Shown here piece after piece: positions 1 through 5,377 of a stretch of 9,650 bases of DNA; position 1 is the stretch's first letter; every line of letters begins with the position of its first letter. The stretch comes from JAVWGW01 sp036655915 (GTDB lineage Bacteria > Actinomycetota > Coriobacteriia > Coriobacteriales > Eggerthellaceae). The notes under the pieces were generated by a model, which was not told where the DNA came from, did not search any database, and was given only the letters and a program-made list of their open reading frames with translations. Where the stretch lies: positions 1-9,650 of the forward strand of contig JAVVPE010000053.1 in assembly GCA_036655915.1 (NCBI GenBank), in the 5' to 3' direction. A program made the translations under genes and the position numbers.

Positions 1-244
1 GAGTTCTTTAATGCCGAACTGGGATTATGTTGGTTTTTACTGCGGAAAAGAAGATCTTGTAATGGTTTTCTCCGTGATGGTGAAGGTTTTCCAGCGTTCT
101 TATCATAGGGGAAGAAGAATTGAAAGACAACCTCACCCCTTTTGGGGATACCTTTTATCAGGGGCTCTCCCGTTTAGGGGATTTTATTTTGCAGGTGGGT
201 GACAAGAATGGTGTTAGGTCTTACATCACGAAAGGGAGGGAATT
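1..244 (+). other. Non-coding leader upstream of the flavoprotein reductase gene
   Basis: I see no convincing gene here. The only open frame of any length (11-202) lacks a ribosome-binding site and gives a low-complexity peptide with no recognisable domain. The stretch is visibly less GC-rich than most of the window. It contains a run of short C and G blocks (CCCC 136-139, GGGG 144-147, GGGG 161-164, CCC 169-171, GGGG 177-180) followed by a T-rich tract at 181-190, which could form small alternative hairpins in the transcript. A strong ribosome-binding site (AAGGGAGG, 232-239) lies about 5 nt before the ATG at 245. I could not find a convincing -35/-10 pair. Confidence 0.5.
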
Positions 245-1906
245 ATGAACGAACAAGAAAATGAGGTTCTGGCACAGGGGGGTCAAACGCGTCGTGGGTT
301 TATGAAGACGGCGGGCATAGCCCTTGCGGGCGCGGCAGCTATGGGAATCGCTGGGTGTGCTCCAGGTGGCAAGCAAGCGTCGGTTACTACGCAGGCTTCG
401 CCAGCAAATATAAAATGGGACGAGGAATTTGATGTTATTGTTGTTGGCGCAGGTGCTGCGGGAAACGCTGCCGCCCTTGTTGTCGCCACGGAAGGTGATG
501 GTGCGAAATGTCTTCTTATTGAAAAAGGCGACAAGCCAAGCGGCAATACGCCATTTTGTAAGGGCGACTCTATTTGGACAAAAGATGTCGATGCCCTAAC
601 GGAATACATGAAGGAAATGGCGCACGGCACGACCCCCGATGATGTTTTGGCCGCTTATGCGAAAGGCTGTTCTGAGGTTTTAGACTGGTGCTTAGCAATG
701 GGGGCTATCGAGGGAGAAATGAGCATCACCCAGCCCCAAACCAAGGAAACGGCTGATAAAATCAACTCCGAATACCATGAATATGAGCATTCTTACAGCT
801 TTGGGTATTTTGCCGTTGGAAAGAAAAAGGATGTTGAGATAAAAGGCCCCAACCACATCCAGGTATTTCTTCAAGAAGCGGTTTCAAAGCATTCCGATGT
901 TATCGATTACAGAACCTCTACGCCCCTGGTTGATCTTATTCAAGACCCCGAAACCAAGGCAATTCTTGGTGCGCTTGTTGGGGGAAAGGATAAGAAGTAT
1001 ATCAAGGCCAAGCGAGGGGTAATTCTTTGCTGCGGTGGTTTTGAGCATAATCCGGAGATGATGCAGAATTATCTTGGACAGCTGGCAGCTGTTCCGGCGG
1101 CAGGATCTGCCAATACGGGTGATGGACACCGCATTTGCGCGACACTTGGTGCCGATTTTTGGCATATGAACAACTGTGCAGGATTTTGGATGGCAGGCCG
1201 AGATTTGAAGAATACTGTCTACACGAATCCGCCAATCTTTAAACCCGCGCCTAAAGGTTTTGGCATCACGGTTGGTGCTAACGGTCGCCGTTTCTACATG
1301 GACTGGGATGGCTATAATGTGCGCGAAAAATATCCGCATCTATCCGATATGAGCGTGCATGTGGGGTCGCGTCACGGACACATGCAGTTCGGTGGAGAGT
1401 GGCCACATTTGCCGATGCCCTCGAAAGCCTGGTTTATTTTCGATAAAGAAGGTCTTGCCAAGGGGGCTATTCCGCCGGTGACCACAAAGGGCGAACCCGA
1501 CAAAGAGGGCTTTGCCTATGCAGCCAATACCATTGAAGAGCTTGCTACCTACATGAAGGTGCCGGCAGATGAGCTGGCAACAACGGTTCAGCAGTGGAAC
1601 GACTGCTGCGCACAGGGCAAGGACATCTTCTTCCACCGTCCTGAAAGCACATTGGTTCCCGTATTAACACCCCCGTTCTACGCGCAACTGTGCGCGCCCT
1701 CCTTCCTGAATACCGATGGTGGTCCTGTTCGTAGTGCGAAGGGTGAAATCCTCGACTATGATAGCAATCCGATCCCCGGCCTCTATTCGGCGGGCGAATT
1801 CGGATCCATCTGGGGTCACTACTACGAGGGTGGCGGCAATATAGCCGAGTGCCTCGTTTACGGCCGTATTTCGGCACAAAGCGCCTTGGCTCATACTCTG
1901 AGCTAA
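245..1906 (+). CDS. Tat-exported FAD-dependent reductase (fumarate reductase flavoprotein / urocanate reductase superfamily)
   Basis: The 553-residue product begins with a twin-arginine signal (TRRGFMK, residues 15-21), a hydrophobic stretch and a lipobox-like IAGC with Cys38, so it is probably exported folded and may be lipid-anchored outside the membrane. The FAD fold follows: GAGAAG at 68-73, Glu93 for the ribose, SGNT at 99-102, TGDG at 291-294 and the C-terminal SAGEFG (515-520) with the GGGNIAECLVYGR block (529-541). Such enzymes reduce C=C bonds of an electron acceptor in anaerobic respiration. There is no CXXCH haem site and no FMN-binding domain, so electrons must come from a separate membrane cytochrome, as known for Cgr1/Cgr2-type pairs; none is encoded here. 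Residues that clamp dicarboxylates in true fumarate reductases (HTMGG and NRLGGN motifs) appear as NTDGG (489-493) and EGGGN (528-532), so fumarate is unlikely and the substrate is unknown. The start is fixed by AAGGGAGG at 232-239. Base composition is lower in GC than downstream genes. Confidence 0.88.
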   Translation: MNEQENEVLAQGGQTRRGFMKTAGIALAGAAAMGIAGCAPGGKQASVTTQASPANIKWDEEFDVIVVGAGAAGNAAALVVATEGDGAKCLLIEKGDKPSGNTPFCKGDSIWTKDVDALTEYMKEMAHGTTPDDVLAAYAKGCSEVLDWCLAMGAIEGEMSITQPQTKETADKINSEYHEYEHSYSFGYFAVGKKKDVEIKGPNHIQVFLQEAVSKHSDVIDYRTSTPLVDLIQDPETKAILGALVGGKDKKYIKAKRGVILCCGGFEHNPEMMQNYLGQLAAVPAAGSANTGDGHRICATLGADFWHMNNCAGFWMAGRDLKNTVYTNPPIFKPAPKGFGITVGANGRRFYMDWDGYNVREKYPHLSDMSVHVGSRHGHMQFGGEWPHLPMPSKAWFIFDKEGLAKGAIPPVTTKGEPDKEGFAYAANTIEELATYMKVPADELATTVQQWNDCCAQGKDIFFHRPESTLVPVLTPPFYAQLCAPSFLNTDGGPVRSAKGEILDYDSNPIPGLYSAGEFGSIWGHYYEGGGNIAECLVYGRISAQSALAHTLS

Positions 1907-1914
1907 GAGGTTTT

Positions 1915-1950
1915 GCACAGCTCCCCGATCCATTTTTTGGGGAGCTGTGC
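1915..1950 (+). terminator. Hairpin terminator after the flavoprotein reductase gene
   Basis: A perfect 12-bp inverted repeat (GCACAGCTCCCC at 1915-1926 and its complement at 1939-1950) starts 8 nt after the stop codon, with a 12-nt loop. The loop ends in six T residues, while the sequence after the stem has only GTTTG, so the usual U-tract is weak. It most likely ends the reductase transcript or protects its 3' end, and it separates this gene from the GGQ protein gene. Confidence 0.75.
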
Positions 1951-2004
1951 GTTTGATAGGCCGAGCATGGTGCGCCCCCTACTTGGTTTGCAGTTGGATG
2001 CAGA

Positions 2005-2032
2005 TTTACAGGCGGCGGTGGCCTGTTACAAT
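2005..2032 (+). promoter_or_regulatory. Promoter of the GGQ protein gene, probably giving a leaderless mRNA
   Basis: TTTACA (2005-2010, five of six matches to the -35 consensus) and TACAAT (2027-2032, five of six to the -10) are 16 bp apart. The -10 carries an extended TG at 2024-2025. Only six bases (2033-2038) separate the -10 from the ATG at 2039, the normal distance to a transcription start, so transcription should begin at or next to the A of the start codon. No ribosome-binding site precedes this ATG, as expected for leaderless translation, which is common in actinobacteria. Confidence 0.6.
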
Positions 2033-2038
2033 GGGCTG

Positions 2039-2410
2039 ATGGAAAATGATGCTTTAACATATCGGGATTACGCGCTTTTTGCGCGGCAATCGCCTGAGGA
2101 AATCGCGCAAAACTGCACGGTTTCGGTGTTTCGCGGGTCGGGGCCAGGCGGGCAGTGCGTCAACACGACCGATTCGGCCGTGCGCATGCGCCACACGCCC
2201 ACCGGCATCACGGTGGTGTCGCGCGATTCGCGCAGCCAGCATCGCAATCGCCAAGCGTGCCTAGAAAAGCTGCACCTTGCTTTTGCGCGCCGCGCCGTGC
2301 CACCCAAAGCGCGCACGAAAACGAAGGTGCCCCGCCGCGCCAAGGAAAAACGCCTCAACGACAAGCGGAAAGTGGCGCAAAAAAAGGCTTCCCGCAACAC
2401 CTTCGAGTGA
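2039..2410 (+). CDS. Stand-alone GGQ-domain peptide chain release factor-like protein
   Basis: The 123-residue product carries the class I release-factor catalytic loop GSGPGGQCVNTT (33-44), with GGQ at 37-39, followed by the conserved SAVRMRHTPTGI block (46-57) and a very basic tail (88-118) rich in Lys and Arg. In this family the GGQ loop enters the ribosomal peptidyl-transferase centre and hydrolyses peptidyl-tRNA. There is no codon-recognition domain, so it resembles ArfB/YaeJ-type rescue factors, whose basic tail occupies the empty mRNA channel of a stalled ribosome. Rescue function here is inferred. The residue after GGQ is Cys rather than the more usual His or Gly. The frame is open further upstream (ATG at 1967, TTG at 1913), but those starts lie in or just after the terminator and the promoter lies downstream of them, so 2039 is preferred. 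The gene is convergent with the LuxR regulator gene, 60 bp apart, with no visible terminator between. Confidence 0.82.
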   Translation: MENDALTYRDYALFARQSPEEIAQNCTVSVFRGSGPGGQCVNTTDSAVRMRHTPTGITVVSRDSRSQHRNRQACLEKLHLAFARRAVPPKARTKTKVPRRAKEKRLNDKRKVAQKKASRNTFE

Positions 2411-2470
2411 CACCCCGGCCATCCACATCCCGCGCCCCGCGCCCTGCATCCCACCGCACGCGTTGGTCGC

Positions 2471-3436
2471 TTAGAAAGTTTTCCAGAAATCGCGAATGAG
2501 GTCTTGGCGGTTCGCCTGCTTGGTTTTCCCTAAAATTTTGTGCACGTGCACCTTCACGGTGCTGACGGCAAGGTGCATGGATGTGGCGATATTTTGGTTG
2601 TCTTTCCCCAGCAAAATAAGGCGCAGCACTTCGCCTTCGCGTGCGGAAAGCTGGTGGCGATTGCTGTAGGCATCCAGGTTTTGATCGATGCGCACCTGCA
2701 CGGGTTCGCTATCGTGGGTGGGCGGGTGTTCAAAACGCAGTGAAAGCGTGCGCCACGAATCGCGGCAAGCGAAAAATACGCAGCAGATGGCCAAGGCATT
2801 TTCGGCAAAATTGCGTTCGGGGAAAAACGGCAAAACGCCCGATTGCAGCAGGGCGGGGTCGAACAGCAGCAAAAAGTAGACGTTTTCGATAAAAACGCAG
2901 AACCCTAAAATCCACAGCAGCAGATAAAGGCGTCGATGCCGCCACAAACGAATGCGTTCCACCTCGTTTTTTGTGCCCACATACCTTGCGGCAATAAACA
3001 GCAGTATCCAGCACAGCATCAGCGAACGCATGCTGTAAAAAAGAAAAACCTGCCAGTTGCCTTCTGGCACCAGCAGCAGCACCGCCGCGCTGCCCAAGGC
3101 AAACAGCGCGCCGGGGATCACTATCAATCCCCGCCGCTTTTCGTTCAAGAAATCGCAGATGAACAGCCAAAAGGAAACCAGCAGCCCCGTGCCAATAAGC
3201 AGCGAAGCCACAGGGCTGCCAATAAAGTAAAGCGAGCCCGCATGGATGCTGGGGCTTTGCAAAATGAAATCGTCTTGAAACACCAAGGCCACATCGAAGA
3301 AGTAAAACAGGAAGCCGGTGAAGGCGAAAAGTGCCGTGCGCTTGTGCGAAACAAGGTAGGAAGAAAGGCAGGTTGCCGCCGCCAAAATGGTAACCAGAAG
3401 CACAAGCAGTGTATAGTAAAACAGTGCGGTGTCCAC
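2471..3436 (-). CDS. LuxR-family regulator with a seven-helix membrane sensor half
   Basis: The 321-residue product has two parts. Residues 1 to about 230 are strongly hydrophobic with about seven predicted membrane helices (near 8-28, 36-53, 66-94, 104-123, 131-151, 168-190 and 211-225). Residues 262-318 form a LuxR/GerE DNA-binding domain, recognisable from LSAREGEVLRLILLGKDNQN (263-282) and VSTVKVHVHKILGK (291-304). There is no receiver domain, so it is not a standard two-component partner; it probably senses a ligand in or at the membrane and binds DNA from there. Membrane-bound LuxR proteins of this shape are numerous in Eggerthellaceae, often beside transporter or reductase genes. The start is a GTG at 3436, preceded by AGAAGGG at a slightly long distance; an overlapping ATG at 3458 is in another frame. 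It is divergent from the transporter gene, its most likely target. The ligand is unknown. Confidence 0.85.
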   Translation of the reverse strand: MDTALFYYTLLVLLVTILAAATCLSSYLVSHKRTALFAFTGFLFYFFDVALVFQDDFILQSPSIHAGSLYFIGSPVASLLIGTGLLVSFWLFICDFLNEKRRGLIVIPGALFALGSAAVLLLVPEGNWQVFLFYSMRSLMLCWILLFIAARYVGTKNEVERIRLWRHRRLYLLLWILGFCVFIENVYFLLLFDPALLQSGVLPFFPERNFAENALAICCVFFACRDSWRTLSLRFEHPPTHDSEPVQVRIDQNLDAYSNRHQLSAREGEVLRLILLGKDNQNIATSMHLAVSTVKVHVHKILGKTKQANRQDLIRDFWKTF

Positions 3437-3484
3437 GGGTGTAGAGGCCCTTCTTCATCAGTGTTCGGCCCGCGCAAGGCGGCT

Positions 3485-3499
3485 AAGAACAGTATTCTT
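3485..3499. promoter_or_regulatory. Candidate operator (imperfect palindrome) at the regulator's transcription start
   Basis: AAGAACAGTATTCTT is a 15-bp palindrome with five matching outer pairs, one central mismatch pair and a single central base. It lies just downstream of the predicted minus-strand -10 (3504-3509), over the expected transcription start of the LuxR gene. Binding there would fit autoregulation. The evidence is symmetry and position only. Confidence 0.35.
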
Positions 3500-3503
3500 C
3501 CAT

Positions 3504-3509
3504 AGTATA
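3504..3509 (-). promoter_or_regulatory. Probable -10 element of the LuxR regulator gene
   Basis: On the minus strand this reads TATACT, matching five of six consensus bases, and would start transcription near 3497, giving a leader of about 60 nt before the GTG at 3436. No good -35 stands 16-18 bp upstream, so the promoter may depend on an activator, possibly the regulator itself. Confidence 0.4.
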
Positions 3510-3581
3510 CGAAGCTTGCCCCAAGGCGAAGCCTCTTTAATGTGGCTGCGAAACTGCCCCTTTCAGCAGCGCGCAAAACCC

Positions 3582-3592
3582 CTTGTCACAAG
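3582..3592. promoter_or_regulatory. Candidate operator (perfect 11-bp palindrome) upstream of the transporter promoter
   Basis: CTTGTCACAAG has two perfect 5-bp arms around one central base. Its centre is about 70-80 bp upstream of the predicted transporter transcription start, a usual distance for an activator site, and it lies between the two divergent promoters. Assigning it to the LuxR protein is a guess based on position. Confidence 0.35.
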
Positions 3593-3630
3593 CCTGCCGC
3601 TGGCATCACCAACGCAGCCTAAAACCTCTC

Positions 3631-3659
3631 TACACCCGAAATACATCTTGTGTTAGACT
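3631..3659 (+). promoter_or_regulatory. Probable promoter of the YfcC-family transporter gene
   Basis: An extended -10, TGTTAGACT (TG at 3651-3652, TAGACT at 3654-3659), has a weak -35-like TACACC (3631-3636) 17 bp upstream. Transcription would start near 3666 and leave about 100 nt of leader before the GTG at 3765. The poor -35 fits a promoter needing activation. Confidence 0.4.
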
Positions 3660-3750
3660 CGGTTACACCTGTGCGCGTGGCGGCCCGTGCCCCATGGTTA
3701 CCCCAAGGATGCGCGAGCCCCCAAGGTGCCGCGCATTTCACCCAAGGGAA

Positions 3751-3756
3751 AAGGAG
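3751..3756 (+). promoter_or_regulatory. Ribosome-binding site deciding the transporter start
   Basis: AAGGAG stands 8 nt before the GTG at 3765. The alternative in-frame GTG at 3687 has no comparable site, so this decides for the shorter protein. Confidence 0.75.
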
Positions 3757-3764
3757 AATCGACC

Positions 3765-5336
3765 GTGTCAACAACAGAAGCGGCCCTGCCGCGATCCGCT
3801 ACAGCCGATCCGGGAAAGCCAAAGAAGAAGTGGAAGCTCAATTTTCCCACGGCCTTCACCATCTTGTTCGTTATCACTATCTTGGCAGTTGCCGCCACGT
3901 GGGTGGTGCCAGCCGGGTCTTACGCGAAGTTGGCTTATGACCCCGAAGCTTCCGTGCTGCAAGTAACCAGCCCCCAAGGCGAAGTGAGCACGCTGCCCGC
4001 CACGCAGGAAGAGCTTGACAAAATTGGCGTGAATATCGACATTGGCCAGTTCACCACCGGTGCGCTTTCCAAACCTATTTCTGTTCCCAATACCTATGAA
4101 TACCTAGAACAACAGCCCAAAGGCATCCAGGATATAACCGTCAGCATGGTGCAGGGCACCGTTGAAGCGGCGGATATCATGGTGTTCATTTTGGTGCTGG
4201 GCGGCATGATTGGCGTGGTTAACGCCAGTGGCGCCTTCGAGTCGGGCTTGCTTGCATTGACGAAGAAAACCAAGGGACGCGAGTTTTTGCTGGTCTTCAT
4301 CGTGAGTGCACTGATGGTCCTTGGCGGAACAACCTGCGGCCTTGAAGAGGAAGCCGTTGCGTTTTATCCCATTCTCGTGCCCATATTCTTGGCGCTGGGC
4401 TACGATTCTATCGTGTGCGTGGGCGCTATTTTCTTGGCGGGATCGATGGGCACCACCTTTTCAACCATCAATCCTTTTTCGGTGGTTATCGCCTCAAACG
4501 CCGCCGGCACCACCTTCACCGAAGGCATGGAATGGCGCGCCGTCGGTTGCGTTGTGGGCGCCGTGGTCGTTATCGCCTACCTATATTGGTATAGCCGCAA
4601 GCTGAAGGCCGACCCCACGTTTTCCTACACCTATGAAGACCGCGAGAAGTTCAACAAGCTGTATGCCGTTGACCCCGATGGCAGCAAGTTAGGGCCTTTC
4701 ACCTGGCGCAAGAAGATTATTCTGGTGCTGTTTGTGGTGGCATTCCCCATCATGGTGTGGGGCGTGGTAAGCCAGCATTGGTGGTTTCCGCAGATGGCTG
4801 CTTCGTTTTTGGCCATTGCTATCATTATTATGTTCCTTTCGGGCATTGCGGAAAAACCGATTGTGGAATCCTTCATCGCGGGCGCATCAAGTTTGGTGGG
4901 CGTGTCGCTTATCATCGGCTTGGCGCGCGGCATCAACCTGGTGATGGAGCAGGGCCTTATTTCCGACACGCTGCTGCACTATTCATCTGGCTTGGTCGCC
5001 GGCATGCACGGGCCGCTGTTCATCATTATCATGATGCTTATTTTCTTCGTACTTGGCTTCGTGGTGCCTTCATCTTCGGGCTTGGCCGTGCTTTCCATGC
5101 CCATCTTGGCGCCCCTGGCCGACACGGTAGGCATCCCGCGTTCGGTGGTGGTGTGCGCCTACAGTTGGGGCCAATACGCCATGTTGTTCTTGGCACCGAC
5201 CGGTCTGGTATTGGCAACATTGACCATGCTGGATATGAAATACACCCACTGGCTCAAATTCGTGTGGCCGATGGTGGTCTTTGTACTTGTGTTCGGCGGC
5301 ATCATGCTAGTTGCGCAGGTGTTAGTGCTTAGTTAG
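3765..5336 (+). CDS. YfcC/DcuC-family membrane transporter
   Basis: The 523-residue product is a polytopic membrane protein with roughly a dozen hydrophobic helices. It has a short basic cytoplasmic N-terminus (KPKKKWK, 18-24), a first helix at about 31-50 and then a long loop outside the membrane to about residue 130. Family signatures are GGTTCGLEEE (187-196), GSMGTTFSTINPFSVVIAS (226-244) and, in the second half, VVPSSSGLAVLSMPILAPLA (433-452); these two hairpin-like motifs are typical of the YfcC branch of the DcuC family. Members are secondary carriers annotated for C4-dicarboxylates, amino acids or peptides, but substrates are mostly untested, so none is claimed. The GTG start at 3765 has AAGGAG 8 nt upstream. 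The gene is divergent from the LuxR regulator gene, suggesting ligand-dependent control of uptake or exchange. Its stop codon lies inside the leuS promoter. Gene and regulator look native to the GC-rich part of the window. Confidence 0.85.
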   Translation: MSTTEAALPRSATADPGKPKKKWKLNFPTAFTILFVITILAVAATWVVPAGSYAKLAYDPEASVLQVTSPQGEVSTLPATQEELDKIGVNIDIGQFTTGALSKPISVPNTYEYLEQQPKGIQDITVSMVQGTVEAADIMVFILVLGGMIGVVNASGAFESGLLALTKKTKGREFLLVFIVSALMVLGGTTCGLEEEAVAFYPILVPIFLALGYDSIVCVGAIFLAGSMGTTFSTINPFSVVIASNAAGTTFTEGMEWRAVGCVVGAVVVIAYLYWYSRKLKADPTFSYTYEDREKFNKLYAVDPDGSKLGPFTWRKKIILVLFVVAFPIMVWGVVSQHWWFPQMAASFLAIAIIIMFLSGIAEKPIVESFIAGASSLVGVSLIIGLARGINLVMEQGLISDTLLHYSSGLVAGMHGPLFIIIMMLIFFVLGFVVPSSSGLAVLSMPILAPLADTVGIPRSVVVCAYSWGQYAMLFLAPTGLVLATLTMLDMKYTHWLKFVWPMVVFVLVFGGIMLVAQVLVLS

Positions 5337-5339
5337 AAT
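5311..5339 (+). promoter_or_regulatory. Probable leuS promoter overlapping the transporter stop codon
   Basis: TTGCGC (5311-5316, three of six) and TAGAAT (5334-5339, five of six) are 17 bp apart. The -10 contains the transporter's TAG stop. Transcription would start near 5346 and leave about 32 nt before the ATG at 5378. There is no room for a T-box leader, so tRNA-dependent control of that type is absent here. Confidence 0.45.
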
Positions 5340-5377
5340 GGATGCCATTGCTGGTTCACACGGAAAGACTGTTGCTT

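Larger units (their letters stand above)
3437..3764. other. Divergent control region between the LuxR regulator and transporter genes
   Basis: This 328-bp stretch contains no convincing gene. It holds a likely -10 for the regulator on the minus strand (3504-3509), a likely extended -10 for the transporter on the plus strand (3654-3659), two short palindromes (3485-3499 and 3582-3592) and three copies of CCCAAGG at 3702, 3720 and 3741. The plus-strand frame stays open back to a GTG at 3687, which would add 26 residues to the transporter, but the better ribosome-binding site supports 3765. Confidence 0.55.

Noticed and set aside
36..63. Possible promoter TTTACT with TGTAAT 16 bp later
   Set aside because: The -10 has G at its most important second position, and the leader would be about 175 nt; too weak to call.
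11..202. 63-codon plus-strand open frame before the reductase gene
   Set aside because: No ribosome-binding site, no recognisable domain, and it runs through the C/G-block leader; more likely chance.
1913..2038. N-terminal extension of the GGQ protein from TTG 1913 or ATG 1967
   Set aside because: The TTG is inside the preceding terminator, the extension has rare codons and no family similarity, and a near-consensus promoter lies downstream of both starts.
2411..2470. GC-rich gap between the convergent GGQ and LuxR genes searched for a bidirectional terminator
   Set aside because: There is no stable inverted repeat with a T-tract on either strand.
2730..3458. 242-codon minus-strand frame overlapping the LuxR gene, starting with ATG and a good-looking upstream context
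   Set aside because: The translation is Cys/Phe/His/Arg-rich with no domain, whereas the overlapping frame gives clear membrane helices and a LuxR HTH; it is a shadow.
3519..3984. Repeated 13-mer CCCCAAGGCGAAG at 3519-3531 and 3972-3984
   Set aside because: One copy is inside the transporter coding sequence, and one shared 13-mer is about what chance gives in a biased 9.6-kb sequence.
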